Assembly: GCF_947507565.1 (NCBI RefSeq)
Contig: NC_089183.1
Span: forward strand, 1,488,001 to 1,552,000
Origin: Oscarella lobularis
Lineage: Eukaryota > Porifera > Homoscleromorpha > Homosclerophorida > Oscarellidae
DNA length: 64,000 nt
Direction of reading: 5' to 3'
Shown in pieces: positions 1-10,792 of the stretch. Under the pieces are notes generated by a model that did not search any database, had not been told where the DNA came from, and saw nothing but the letters and a program-made list of their open reading frames with translations. Numbering within the stretch: the first letter of the stretch is position 1; the number at the start of each line of letters is the position of its first letter. The position numbers and the translations under genes are program-made.

Positions 1-159
1 GCGGAGGTGGAAAGATACGCGGGACGCCACTTCCCTGAAAAGTTTCCCAACAAAACGAAGTGTTGCCGCGTCAAAAACTGCAAAAGCCTCCCGTCCTATT
101 GTTGCGACCGCTGCAAGGTTCTTTGCGCCGCGCCATGCTTTAGGAAGTATCATTCCTAA
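1..159 (+). CDS. piggyBac-type transposase, C-terminal end (5' truncated by window)
   Basis: The frame is open from base 1 to a TAA at 157-159 (52 codons). It starts with a GRHFPEKF segment. A cysteine-rich tail follows, with CRVKNC, then CCDRCKVLC, then CFRKYH just before the stop. That spacing of Cys pairs ending in CF..YH is the C-terminal zinc-binding domain of piggyBac-family (DDE_Tnp_1_7) transposases, which cut and paste at TTAA sites. The catalytic core lies outside the window, so activity cannot be judged. The domain is undamaged here. A host-domesticated PGBD gene is the alternative. Confidence 0.75.
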   Translation, partial: AEVERYAGRHFPEKFPNKTKCCRVKNCKSLPSYCCDRCKVLCAAPCFRKYHS

Positions 160-776
160 ATTTTTGCTTCTTGTTGCCATGGAAACGTGACGTGAACAAT
201 TGAAATAATGTTATTGATGTTGTAGTTCGTTGCACAAAAAATTTAGCGCAAAAGAGCCAATTCTCTAATTTATTACGTCATAACTCAATTTTTTACAGGT
301 GATTGGCCAATATAAAGAGCATCTCAAGGTAAATTATATTTCTTCAAACAGTGGCGTTTCCTTTACATTTACAAATGAATGAACACTACGAACACTATAG
401 TGACGTTGGCATGCCGACGGAGAACGAAGTCAGAGACGGGGGAGGGTGGGAAGCGCTCGCCGGGCTGCGATGGTGTGTCGCCGCACACCCGCCACTTCTT
501 CTTATTGGCTGGCCCGCTAACCCCGCACCCTAGCGCACGTCATCAAATACATTTTTCGTGGGATTAAACTCCACTTGATGACTTACATTCTCTCGCTTTC
601 TGCGTGTAATTCCCCACCAACTCTTTCTACGGGAATTTCCTCCTTCGAGTTGCTCTCACGTAGATCTATTCGTCTACATCGGCGCGCTTGCACTGACTGT
701 GCGCCACTTAGCAACTGTCTCTACACATGCAAACATACTCTAATCAGTTTCACGCACACGTTGCGTCACGTAGCCG
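160..776. other. no gene recognised
   Basis: This is AT-rich flank to about 400, then GC-richer sequence. I see no convincing coding frame. The stretch 530-770 lies just downstream (minus sense) of the decayed gypsy integrase, where a 3' LTR could be, but it does not match the LTR-like copies at 12.0 and 30.2 kb by eye. Confidence 0.3.
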
Positions 777-2560
777 TCATCGAGTCCCGTATCGGACCTC
801 GTCTCTACATAACTTCCCCCTTCGAGCGAGCTCGTCTCCGAGCTCTGGTACGGCGAAACCCCCTTTTAACGATGAACACTCCGTCCGGAACCTCCTCAGG
901 ACACTCTCGAATGCGGGACACGTTGAGCCGTTCCGCCGCTGCATCTGGCTTAGCAACTGGCTGTACTTCAACTGTGTTCCCCTCCATCGCCTTGACCAGT
1001 CGTCCGCGACGAGAACCGCTATCGACGACGGACCACGCAGCGCTGTTTGCGTGGGCAGTCTCGCGTCCTGCCCGTACAATAGGAAGAACGGTGATTCGTT
1101 CGTGGAGGAGTAGGGCTTCACTCGATAAGCGAAAAGGAGAAACGCGAGATACCTGTCCCACTCGACTCCGTAGAACTCAGCAGCGTCCGGTTCATCCTTT
1201 CGACTATTCCATCTGTTTGGGGATGGTAGGCCGTTGTGTTGATCTTCTTCATATCCAGTAGATCGCAAATGCTGAGCATCAGCAGGGACAGAAATTCCGG
1301 ACCTCGGCAGAGAATTCGGCACCTCATGTCTACATATCACACATTCGACGAGGAGCTCCGCTATGTTGCGTGCAGTTTCGTCTGCCGTGGGGAACGCCTC
1401 GACGCACTTGGTCAGGTAATCGACAAATACGACGATTCGATCATTGCCCTCTCCGTTTTTGGCCTTTTTAGGACGTCGACTCCCACGCGCTCAAACGGCC
1501 CACCGACTGGTATCGGCATAAGCTCCGGCTTGCATTGGCGTCCTGCCCCGTCCCTCGCCAGACAAGGCAGATAGACTCGAAAAAACTGGCGGACGTCTAG
1601 GCGCATTCTGCCCTACCAGTACCGACGGGATTCCAAGGACGGCTTTCTCCAAAAAGTGCCCCGACAGTCGGTTGCTGTGAATTTCCTCCAGGAGCGTCCA
1701 GCGCAACTTTGCCGGCTCGACAACCTGCAGCCTGCATGGGGCTCGCGGATCGACGTGACACAAAACACCATCGATCAGCGTAAACCGACCTTTACTTAGG
1801 GCCAGGTACCGCGCCCTTGATTAATTTTCTGGTAGCTTTCCACTACGCTCGAACTATAATTATTTCTCGAAGCACCGGATCGTCGTTCTGTTCCCTTCCC
1901 AGGTCTGGTTGCATTTCACGGACTTCGTCGACATTTTCTTTCTCACCGGGCCCTATAGCCGGAACTTTACAGACGCTCAACACTGGTGTTGCCATCAGCG
2001 CCTCCACCTCGTCGCCTGCCGAACTCTCCTTGTCCGACAGCACTGGCGCACGCGACAAGGCATCCGCGTTTTCGTTCACTCTTCCGGGCCGATACCGGAT
2101 TTCCGGTGACATCTCTTGCACCGCCATACCCCAGCGGGATAATTTTTCCGAACGGTTTTTCAGATTAATCAGCGAGGTCAGCGCAGCATGATCAGTGTAC
2201 AGAATGGTCTCGTGTCCCAATAGGTAAACTCGAAACTTCCGCAGCCCCCACACGGTGGCAAGGGCTTTCAACTCAGATATGCCATATCTCGTTTAGCTGG
2301 GCTTCAGTCCTCGACTCGCGTACGCGATTAGATGAATCGTTTTGTCGTCTTGTCGCTGCTCCAGTATGGCTCCTAGTCCCTTTAAACTGGCGTCGGTCGC
2401 GACAAGAAAAGGAAGCTCAAAATCCAGATACACGACCTGGACAGGCGCCAACGTCAACCGACGCTTCAACTCTTCCAATGCTGCCCTGCAATCCGCGTTC
2501 CATTCGAACGGCGTATCCTTTTCAACAAGGCTCGAAGAGGAATTGCCCTTCCATTAAACG
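777..2560 (-). pseudogene. Ty3/gypsy-type pol relic (RT end, RNase H, integrase)
   Basis: Read on the minus strand, successive frames give the parts of a Ty3/gypsy pol in normal order. The RT/RNase H junction (2293-2478) shows LVATDASLKGLGAILEQ. RNase H (1843-2271) shows LYTDHAALTSLINL and a region ending NADALSR. An integrase zinc region (1491-1763) has the H-x-H pair in HSNRLSGHF. The integrase core (777-1606) has ERVGVDVL and the hallmark TTAYHPQTDGIVERMN. Each piece sits in a different frame, so at least four frameshifts or stops separate them and no protein can be made. The gag, protease and most of the RT are missing upstream. It may belong to the same family as the gag-protease half at 27.5-30.2 kb; this is inference, since the two halves do not overlap. 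Confidence 0.85.
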
Positions 2561-3557
2561 CCAATGCCTCCGCTGTCCACGAAATGATCTTGAGCGCGTT
2601 TCCTGCTCTTTAGAAGAGCAGTTACGAGCTGATTCAATGCCCAAGATTTGGGGGGACAAGAATCTCTGTGGAATTGGGCCGGTCGCATCGGCCGACGTCA
2701 TTAAAAGTTTAAATCACCGACATATTTCCGCGAGATATAAAATTGGACAAGTACGACGTGTTTGGGCCGCTTGATACTCGTGTTTTCTCCCGATCGCAGT
2801 CATGGTGTCAACTTAACAGTTCACTACAAAAATGGCATTGCAGAAAGTTGCATTCAAGTTAAGTCAAGTTTTATTCAATGATTTATCATGTCATCAGAGC
2901 GGCTAACAAATGAAAACTTGAAACTTTGCCAAAAACAACACAGTGGGGTTCTACCGTTCTAACCCATTTTGCAGTATTCTTAGGCAACACAGAGCACTTA
3001 TCGTCATGCCGACGGCAGTCATGGATAACTGGCAGAAAGAATTCCATATTTGATAAGAAGAGAACAACGGGGAAAGTGTCAGTATCATGTCTTCTCACAG
3101 AGGGCTCCTGACGTACCTGCCTTCGTTTATATCAGCAAGGGGACGCAGAAGCAAAAGGAAACGATGATGAAAACAATGTCAGATGGTATATTTTAAAAAA
3201 TCTATACCGGGTACTTTGATTACGTATACTCATATATTCGAATGTTATTAGAAATGATGGTGACTACTTCCAAGGACGCTTTTAGTTTAGCCGCCATTGA
3301 TTGGGTTTCTGACGCAACACCACTTTTGAAAAATATTGAATTTATATGTATGTTCTTATAGGATTTGGCTATTTGGATAAATGCCCCCGATCGTCGAAAA
3401 CTCTCAAGGGGATTTCCCAAGTTTCAGCAAAACATCGGATCATTCTAACCAGAACGCCGATCCTAAATAATTTGATTGTAAGGGAACCCGAGTGACGTCA
3501 CCGGTAATAATACTTTTTTAATTAAATAGGAATTTTATACGCTGTTTACATTTACGA
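2561..3557. other. no gene recognised
   Basis: There are short open frames on both strands near 2886-3111 and 3220-3420 but no motif I know. The sequence is AT-rich with a polypurine patch near 3140-3180. Treated as intergenic or very old element sequence. Confidence 0.25.
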
Positions 3558-3562
3558 CTCAG

Positions 3563-4041
3563 GAAGATCTGCTGGGGACGGTCGCGAACTTGAAAGTAAA
3601 ATTCGAGGAGCCAATCGTGAAGGCAAGTTCCCTATAAACAAATACATAATTAAATAAAATTAACACGAATTTTACAAGGGACGAAAACGAGAGACGACTG
3701 ACGCTGAAAGAGCTCGTAGTCAGGAGCGAGAGGACCAACTCCAGCAGATCATCGAACCGTATATTCTTCGTCGGACCAAAAAGGAAGTCATTTGCAACGC
3801 GAAGATTGACTTCGCTTGTCATCTCGTAAAATTTCCTAACGGCCTCACGATAGACAAGCTGGCGATGACGTATGTTTACCTGGTCACCATCACGGGTTAC
3901 CCCTCCCTCGAGGCTGTAATCTTGCGCAACTTCATCCAACGTCATCTACAAGAGGCAAGATTCGCAGCATCGCCAAGTTCTCAATTCAAGGTTTCTAAAA
4001 GAGCCCGAGAAAGTAATTCGTGTAAGATTATGCTTCTGTGA
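3563..4041 (+). pseudogene. SNF2-family (ERCC6-like) ATPase exon fragment
   Basis: On the plus strand, 3563-3628 encodes a segment containing FKVKFEEPI-like residues (LKVKFEEPIVKA). After an AT-rich gap ending in an AG at 3677-3678, the frame from 3679 reads GRKRETTDAERARSQERED and then IIEPYILRRTKKEV. The pattern 'F..EFEEPI...R....A..........I.PY.LRRTK.EV' is the inter-lobe region of SNF2 helicases closest to the ERCC6/ERCC6L2 group. The two pieces do not join in frame at the visible GT/AG sites, and helicase motifs I-III and V-VI are absent. This is therefore an exon relic or part of a displaced gene. The 3679 frame stays open to a TGA at 4039-4041, but the later residues do not resemble SNF2. 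Confidence 0.5.
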
Positions 4042-4290
4042 AAGACACATTTTGTTGAGTGATCCGACGTTTTGCAGTACCAAACACAATACGCGGAAAA
4101 AAAGCAAAGTTATTGAAGAAATAACGATTCATGGTGGTGAGAATGAAAAATGGAAGATTTGAAAAACCTTTTTAATTTTTTTATACAGCCGAACTTTTCG
4201 CGATTGGAGAGCAGGCAAACCGTAAGAAGCAGCAATAACCTTTTTGCTTTCAATTAATGACATTTTGTTAGAGAAAGTCCAAATAGATCG
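4020..4290 (+). repeat. diverged duplicate of 33218-33475
   Basis: Both copies share GTAAGATTATGCTT near the start, then CCGACGTTTTGCAGT, then GGTGAGAA, then TTTTTAATTTTTTATACAG or TATGCAG, then CGTAAGAAGCA and TTTTGTTAG, in the same order and spacing. The shared blocks look like splice sites (GTAAGA, TTTTGCAG, GGTGAG, TACAG) around a short exon of about 58 bp, so this seems to be a duplicated piece of a gene. In this copy one frame contains CFCERHI, a C-x2-H pair that recalls the end of a THAP finger. That reading is tentative. Confidence 0.55.
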
Positions 4291-4624
4291 TTTAAAAGGT
4301 AGTCGGAAATTTTACGTCATGGAGTTTTACAGCTTAGTAACTTTAATGTTAATTTTTTAATTGCATGTATGCGGGCGGCAACATCGGAGGATGTTGCCCG
4401 TCTATTACGCGGACTGCAACATCATTTGGCGGCAAAATCAGATAATGTTGCATTCCTTTTCGGCCAGAATGCATCTATTTTCCAATTTATATTGGTTTCA
4501 TCTCTTTTTGGTCAGTTGCCTTCTTAAACCCAGAGAGGGCGACGTAAGATCTATAAGAGACGGCGTCGTAACATCGCCGTCTTTTATAATGGCGCGACAT
4601 TCGTGCCAAAAGTCCACAGTTGTC

Positions 4625-4717
4625 ATGTCATTTAAAATGCCATTTAAAATGCTATGTAAACTGCCACGTCAACTGCCATTGAAACTGCCATGGAAACAGC
4701 CATGAAAACTGCCATTG
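4625..4717 (+). repeat. 12-bp minisatellite, about 7-8 units
   Basis: Units are variants of AAACTGCCATGG / AAATGCCATTTA: 'catttaaaatgc', 'aaactgccacgtc', 'aactgccattga', 'aactgccatgga', and so on. The array is open in one plus frame (repeating LP.K) but has no other sign of being coding. Confidence 0.7.
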
Positions 4718-4778
4718 AGTAATAGACTTCCCCGTCTTTCTTTTTTATTCGGGGTCTTTTTACGCACTGCCAATCAAG

Positions 4779-5894
4779 ATGGCTGACGTACAGGCTTTGC
4801 GACTAATCCTATGTCAGCGCATTCTTACTATTGTCGGTCTGCTAGAGCGGAGTGATGAAGCGGGTTTTGCTAGTAATGACAGCCGTTATTCGTGTCTTCT
4901 TTGCCTCAATCAAATCGTCGTTCATGTCGTTGGTGTCGTTCATGTTCTTCCAGATTCTGCGGCATCTACGGTTTTGTCATGCCTTCGAGCCTGCCTGGAC
5001 TGTTAGCAACAGCTTCTGTCATGCAGATGCAGAAACGCCGTCGCATGGATATTGTGCTCCTACGTTGCGATCGGCCGTAGGAAGACCAAAATTTGATATA
5101 ACTCGACGGCAACTTAAATATTTTCTCGGAATGGACTTTACAGCACCAGAAATGGCCGAAATGTTTGGAGTTTCCGTTCGTACGATTCGGTGAAGACTGC
5201 GCGAGCATGGTTTGACAATTCGTGCATCATACACGCAATTGTCTGATGCACAGCTGTACAAACACGTACGGGCTTTGAAACAACACTTCCCTGACGCCGG
5301 TTACCGGTGCATTCTTGGTTTATTACGATCAAGAGACATTCGAGTTCCAATCCGGCGAGAAAAAGAGGTAGCCCGCTGCGATCCAAATTGTGTTTGCCTT
5401 CGGTGGATTACATCAGTTCATCGACGCAGGACATTCATGCAGGCATTGACGGATATTCTCGGATGCCAGTATACCTCTCTTGCTCAACTAACAATAAAGC
5501 CAATACCGTGTTCGAATTGTTTTTGGAGGCCGTTTCTACCTATTAATTTCCTCTTCGCGTGCGAAGCGATAAAGGGGAGAGAATGTCCATGTAGCGTCGT
5601 ATATGCTTCGTCATTCGCATCGGGGAGTTCTAAACAGAAGTATTGTTGTCGGCCAAACCGTACATAATCAACGGATAGAACGCCTCTGGAGAGACGTTTT
5701 CAAGGAGGGGGTTGCAGTTCTATAAAAGAATTTTCGAGCATTTGGAAGAATGCGGAGTTTCGAACTCTCTTTCTGACGTTGACCCTTTTGCTCTCAATTA
5801 CGTTTATGGTTCCCGAATTAATCATCACCTTCAGGAATCGGCATACTATAAGTATATATTACACAACTGCGGCGAGTCACGGCTGTATCAATAG
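4779..5894 (+). pseudogene. integrase-core (rve-type) transposase relic
   Basis: Three plus frames give fragments of a protein type found in many copies in fish, cnidarian and sponge genomes. There is a helix-turn-helix region, GRPKFDITRRQLKYFLGM followed by MFGVSVRTIR (5080-5193). Past an in-frame TGA comes RLREHGLTIRASYTQLSDAQ to [19 protein letters not shown] frameshifted integrase core follows with [19 protein letters not shown] and [13 protein letters not shown] (near 5440-5546). The tail has [14 protein letters not shown] (near 5660-5700) and FALNYVYGSRINHHL. Family knowledge: the core is an RNase H-fold DDE integrase, and the NQRIERLW stretch holds the last acidic residue. At least three disruptions are present, so it is inactive. 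I place the 5' end at the ATG at 4779 only provisionally. Confidence 0.8.
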
Positions 5895-6594
5895 GTCACG
5901 TTGTGGCATATTAAATTGTACGCATGCGTGCTATTTCTTAGCCGGTAATGGCTATTAGTGCGATGAAGCCAGCGGTTTCCGCTCTTTTTCTCATTGTCTC
6001 AACATAGGTTTATGCTCGGAACAGGTGAGAATGGATCAATTTACGGGTTCGAAGGGGTAAAAACTGTGTACCTGCCGGTAGGCGTCGTATCGCGTCGATC
6101 TAGAGAGTGGTCTTCTGAGGTCAATTCCTGGATTCGTACACGTGCTGGGCAAAAACGGTCAAAGCTACATGAAAGAGGGAAGAATAATCTAAAGGTATGC
6201 ATTAGCTTAGTTCTGCAAACCTTTTTTTGACCGTCTGCACGCCCTCGTAATTCCTGCCTTCTGTGAGTAGTTTAGCCGTCCATAACAGACGTTTCCAGTC
6301 CCTGCCACGCGGAGGCACTACTCAAGGGACCAACAGTTACACAGACAGACAAACTGGACAGACGGACAGACAAAAGGCACATATCTAGATGTACACGACC
6401 AGCAACTCTCCTGGACAGCTGCCTATGTGATCACTCAGATTTTCCAGTGAGATTTTTTCTTGGCACCCCTTTATGCAATATCAGGTAATATATTCCTTGA
6501 TTTTCCTGTTAAATATAAATTCAATTAATGAATTAATTCAAAATTAATTAATCAATTATACTTAATTAATTGATATGTAAATAATTTATAAATT
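5895..6594. other. no gene recognised; GACA-rich and AATTAATT-rich patches
   Basis: 6334-6376 is a run of ACAGACAGACAAACTGGACAGACGG type. 6520-6600 is almost pure A/T with AATTAATTAATT motifs, lying just 3' of the minus-strand gene that ends at 6595. A plus frame at 5994-6230 has no recognisable motif. Confidence 0.35.
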
Positions 6595-7404
6595 TTATAT
6601 TACATTTTTTGCCTTGAGCTTGCGAAGAGCGGTCTCGGTCAGCTTGTGAATGCGAGAAAATTCTTCGCTTTCTCCAAAGGACTTTAATTCCGCCGACGAC
6701 AGCAGCAACGGGGCGTTGCAGCCAGGTGACGAGCACTGCCATTCTACTTCAGGAGGGTGACTTTTGAACTGTTCAAGAAGACACTTCATGCAGGCAAGGT
6801 GTCGACAGATTGCTTCAACAGGCCTATCTAGGATATCGTTGCAGATAGGGCACAGCGCCTTTTGAAGCACGTCTGCTGCGTTGATGTCGTCACTGGCATA
6901 GACAGGGTACAGCCGAAAATTCCCTTGTGGACGAAATGACGGGAGAGCAATTCGTTCGAGATACCTCTCCAGGCAGAGATGGCCTCGAAGACAGGGGCGA
7001 CCGTGGCCCGACAATTTCTGGCGCTTGCTTTGAGTCGCCATTCGGCCGCCCTTCGCATATTCAGCAAAAATGGAGCACGTGACGCATTCGTCATTACTGT
7101 ACTCCGCCCATTGAAATTCTTTCTGCAGCGGCCGGTAGGGCAGTTGCTTTCTTTTAGAGGCCTCGCATCGAATGATGGGTTGCTGGCAGGCCTGGCAGAT
7201 GATTTCCGGATGCACATCAACTGAGTCTTTTTCAATGTCAATTCCGAAGGCGAGCAGCTCCTTTCTGTGATTCTTGCACGCAGAAAATCGTTGTTTGCGA
7301 GAGGAAGAGCTTCGTGCGCAGATGCGACGGAGAGATTTCAAGCAGGAACGGTGGGTATCCATGCTAGAGAAAAATACCTTCGCGTAGTGCGCTACAATAA
7401 ACAC
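6595..7404 (-). CDS. RAG1 N-terminal-like zinc protein with RING finger
   Basis: This is an uninterrupted minus-strand frame of 269 codons. A second Met at about 7362 (MDTHRSCLKSLRRIC) fits the domain start better. The first half reads CLKSLRRIC, then CKNHRKELLAFGIDIEKD, then DVHPEIICQACQQPI. That Cys/His order (C...C...C..H, FGID, HP..IC..C) is the zinc-binding N-terminal region seen in RAG1 and in RAG1-N-like proteins of invertebrate transposons. The second half has a RING finger: CPICNDILDRPVEAICRH, then CMKC, then a late C..C pair (WQCSSPGCNAP), which suggests a ubiquitin-ligase or zinc-binding role. No RAG1 catalytic core follows; the frame stops 25 residues after the RING. It could be a stand-alone host gene or the accessory ORF of a transposon. 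Assignment to RAG1-N rests on spacing by eye. Confidence 0.6.
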   Translation of the reverse strand: MFIVAHYAKVFFSSMDTHRSCLKSLRRICARSSSSRKQRFSACKNHRKELLAFGIDIEKDSVDVHPEIICQACQQPIIRCEASKRKQLPYRPLQKEFQWAEYSNDECVTCSIFAEYAKGGRMATQSKRQKLSGHGRPCLRGHLCLERYLERIALPSFRPQGNFRLYPVYASDDINAADVLQKALCPICNDILDRPVEAICRHLACMKCLLEQFKSHPPEVEWQCSSPGCNAPLLLSSAELKSFGESEEFSRIHKLTETALRKLKAKNVI

Positions 7405-8172
7405 TTTGACCTCGCCGCTAACCTTGCTGCAGCCACACCCAGGTCAACCTGCAATTAACCCCTCTTGTACAAATCAATTTTACTAGTGTTATACACCTAA
7501 AACGCCTCTTAGCTTAAACGCGTCTTTTCGACTTCCGGTTGAGTTTGGTGGCCATTCTTGGATGAAAAAAAGGTGTCCAGGAAATCTGTCAGTCGTGCCT
7601 TTTTCGGCGATCTACAAGAAAGCAGATGATCGTACGAGGAATACTGCATCAGGTGTAGGGAAGCGCTAACCAGAGATCAACCGGGGGTGGCCAAATATTC
7701 TTTCCCAGACGCTGAAAAAAGCCCAAAGCAGGACAAGCAGTTGCATTTTACTCAAATACGTTACCTGAAGCCTAGAAAACTGGGTAGAATCACTTCGCAA
7801 CGACGATCGGAGCCCGTTTCGTCGTCGCGTAGGAAACCGCACCCCCAATTAATAGGGGTTCTCTCCGGGCTCTCTACTGTATTACGCTGCCGCAGTGAAA
7901 CAGCCGTGCGAGTGGAATACGGTATTTAGAGCACGCTAAATAGCGTATCCCACGAGCATTAGTAGTTGTGTAATTAGCTTATGTAATGGGACGCGATTGC
8001 GAGCCCATCGGGAGCGCGAATTCAAACGCAATCTGCTACTTTTAACCCGGAAGAGTGGTATATAGACCGGAAGAGTGGTATAACCGAGATATACCACTCT
8101 AATGAGCGCTCCTGATTGGCTCGCAATCACGTGCCATTATATAAGTGGAGTTGGGATGTCGCCAATTCAATT
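7405..8172. other. no gene recognised; short inverted/direct repeat near 8050-8100
   Basis: ACCGGAAGAGTGGTATA occurs twice in a row (about 8048-8083) and its inverse TATACCACTCT follows at 8089-8099. The stretch therefore combines a 25-bp direct repeat with a small hairpin. The rest is featureless. Confidence 0.4.
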
Positions 8173-8290
8173 ATGGATTCAAGGAATGCAGTCAGTTTTG
8201 CAAAGCAATTTTGCGCCAGCTAGAAAACGTTTTGACGTAAAATCAGTAAATATTTAACCAGTTCTACGCTGCAATAAATGTTTCCAGGGC
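8173..8290 (+). other. possible 5' exon of the XPG-like gene
   Basis: An ATG at 8173 opens 16 codons (MDSRNAVSFAKQFCAS) before a TAG. It lies about 120 bp before the first segment that resembles the XPG-like family and could be a leader exon. No splice pair was proven. Confidence 0.25.
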
Positions 8291-10188
8291 ATAACTATTC
8301 TTGATGACTACGGCGTCGACTACGATGGGCCTGTCCCGGCATATGACGACGTTGGTGCAGTTGAAGTTCCTGAAGTACAAGATCTGTTGCCAGAGGAATG
8401 TTATCAAGAATTATCCGACATTGCTGATCGGGTGCCAGAAAGAAACTGATATGGATTAGACAAGTACTTATTGGTGAAACGTTTTGTGGACATGCATCAA
8501 ATGCCGGCACAATAGCGCACGGTAACACGAATGTTTCCGAACGCGTGGCATGTATTGCGCCTGCGCGTTTTTCATACCACGTGCATAGACGCATCGACGC
8601 CATTTTGACGACAGTCTTGGAAGATGAAGAAAAACATTCAACAAGCGACCGTGCTTCTTAGAGACGCTGCTAATGCTGCTAACGCTGCTAATGCCTCTTC
8701 GCAAGAATGCTTGTCGTCGCCCAAAGCCGATGCTTTGACTTGAGAAGGGTGCTGTCTTACGAACTCGGACCAGTTCCATGGGCGATAGCAACCGTCGACG
8801 GAAATCCTGTGAAAACGGCAAAGTCAAAATTGCTCGATATTGTTGAAAATAGTGTCTCTCCGGCAGAAAGTGTACCGCACGACGCAGCTTGGATGATTGA
8901 TGCAATGGCCGTATTTCACAGCATAACGGCTCCTACAGCGACGTTTGCAGATTTGGCAAAATTAGTATTTGACATAATTACGGCACCTTTTCAGCAAGGA
9001 TCGAGAAGAGTCGATTTCGTCGTTGACCGCTATCCAGCGGTAAGCATCAAGGGCCGAGAAAGAGAGCGCCGTACTGTGCTAGGAGCAGTCAAAATTAAAA
9101 TAGCGGGCCTGACACAGAAGTGTCCTACCCAATGGAAAAAGTTTCTGTCCGTTGACTCAAACAAGGAAGACCTTACGAAATTTCTGGCGAGGGAATGGTC
9201 CAGATCAGAATATGCGGAAAAGCTATACAACAGAACTCTATACGTTACTCACGGAGAGGTCTGCAGTCGATATACGAGTGACGATGGGCTCCAAATCATC
9301 GTCGAAGATATCGACGTCCTCCGTTCAACTCACGAAGAAGCTGATACTCGTCTGCTCCTGCACACTTCCCACGCCGCATCAGATGGCTATGCTGCTATTG
9401 TGATCCGCTTACCAGACACCGACGTGGCCATCCTGACGGTCTCCCTAGCGAATCGGATTCCGAGTCATATCTACTTCCGCACTGGAACCAAAAGCAGAAC
9501 ACGTTTCATCGATATAAACGCCGTTCGAGCTAACCTGGGTGACGGGGTGTCTGACTCTTTATTAGGATTTCACGCCTTGACCGGCTGTGATACAACTAGT
9601 GCCTTAAGGAGAAGGGGAAAGAAAGCGGCATTCGACATTCTTCGAGATGATCAGGACGGAATATTATGCCGAGGATTGCAGCGTCTTGGACAGGAGCTCG
9701 ATGTTCCGGACGATGTCTACGCCATTTGCGAAACCTTCGTTTGCCGGATGTATGGCTGCAAGACGTCCAATTCTGTCAACGACGCGCGCTATCATCTCTT
9801 CTCATCCAGAGCTATTTCAGGAGAGAATCTCCCGCCAACACAGGATTGTCTGAGAAAACATATTGACAGAGCAAACTACCAAGCACTAATCTGGCAGTGT
9901 GCTTTGGAGCCTAGGCCGTCTGTTCCCTTGCCAATGGGGCATGGATGGTACCTCAAAGGGGAAAGTCTTGAAGTGACTTGGATGACGCAAAGCCCGGCAC
10001 CTGACGAGTTATTGCTGCTGGTGAACTGCCATTGCAAGACTGGCTGCGATTCAGGCAGATGTTCGTGCAGTCGCGCAAGAAGGTCTTGCACGGATGCCTG
10101 TACGTGCAGTGACTGCACAAACCAGCAAATAGCACACACAGAATGTGATGATTGTGAAAGTGACAATGACGTTACTATTCTTAACTAA
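8290..10188 (+). pseudogene. XPG/FEN1-like nuclease with cysteine-rich C-terminal domain (Academ-type family)
   Basis: The main frame 8707-10188 (493 codons) is intact. It contains HEEADTRLLLH (about residues 205-215), PDTDVAIL (about 235) and LLGFHALTGCDTTS (about 285), the acidic motifs of the XPG-I-like nuclease fold. A C-terminal cluster follows: CHCKTGCDSGRCSCSR, then CTDACTCSDC. The preceding stretch 8290-8450, in another frame, reads GPVPAYDDVGAVEVPEVQDL, also typical of this family's N-terminus. The stretch 8624-8740 starts MKKNIQQATVLLRDAANAAN and must shift frame to meet FDLRRVLSYELGPVP at about 8737. Family knowledge: this XPG-plus-Cys layout is reported for Academ DNA transposons and as a multi-copy gene family in cnidarians and sponges. 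The nuclease part may be functional, while the 5' part is broken or spliced in a way I could not solve. No terminal repeats were found. Confidence 0.75.
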
Positions 10189-10728
10189 CTAGGTAGTAAA
10201 ATAAACAGTACACCCTTGATTCTAGTCATCCATAACGAGCTTACCTTCAGCGATATGGAGATAACGTAGCTACGTAGAAAAATATGCTGCAGGATTGTCA
10301 TCCATTTGTTGGCCAGCAGTCTATTCCTAGAAAATGTCAAACACAATGCTGACACGAATTCTCAGCAAGAGAGTACCTAAAATGCAATGAATTTCAGCCT
10401 CACAAACGACAGATTAGCCATTCGTCAGCGTGGAGAGCTCAAAGAGTTAGGAGAAATGCCCTTTCCCGCCCATCTACGAGAGGAACATACGGGACAATAG
10501 CAGTGATTCGCCAGACAAAGATATCTCGCGAACGGACAATCTTCGAAGTTCTTAACCAAGCTCGCGTTGGTACTTTACCTCTGTAAAACACGATGTTGTC
10601 AAATGCAGTTCGTACTTAGAGTGCAACGACATGGAACGATATATGGGCGTGGGCCGGCGGACTAGCGGCGATGATGTTTGGAACGTTGCGGATTTCCACA
10701 TCAATCGTCTTCTTCATCCGCCTCCAGC
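10189..10728. other. no gene recognised
   Basis: Sequence between the XPG-like frame and the Harbinger relic. Short frames only, no motif and no clear inverted repeat to mark the Harbinger 3' terminus. Confidence 0.25.
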
Positions 10729-10792
10729 AAGCTTTCAATCGTCCAAAAGCGTTTTCGAAGCTTTCAATCGTCCGAAAGCGTTTTCGACGACC
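10729..10792 (-). repeat. 30-bp tandem duplication inside the Harbinger DDE end
   Basis: CAAGCTTTCAATCGTCCAAA and GAAGCTTTCAATCGTCCGAA occur as two consecutive copies, each followed by AGCGTTTTCGA. On the coding strand they duplicate the AFGRLKASKTLLDD part of the last catalytic motif. Confidence 0.75.

Noticed and set aside
575-1261. 228-codon plus-strand open frame
   Set aside because: It is the antisense shadow of the gypsy integrase on the minus strand, which has clear motifs.
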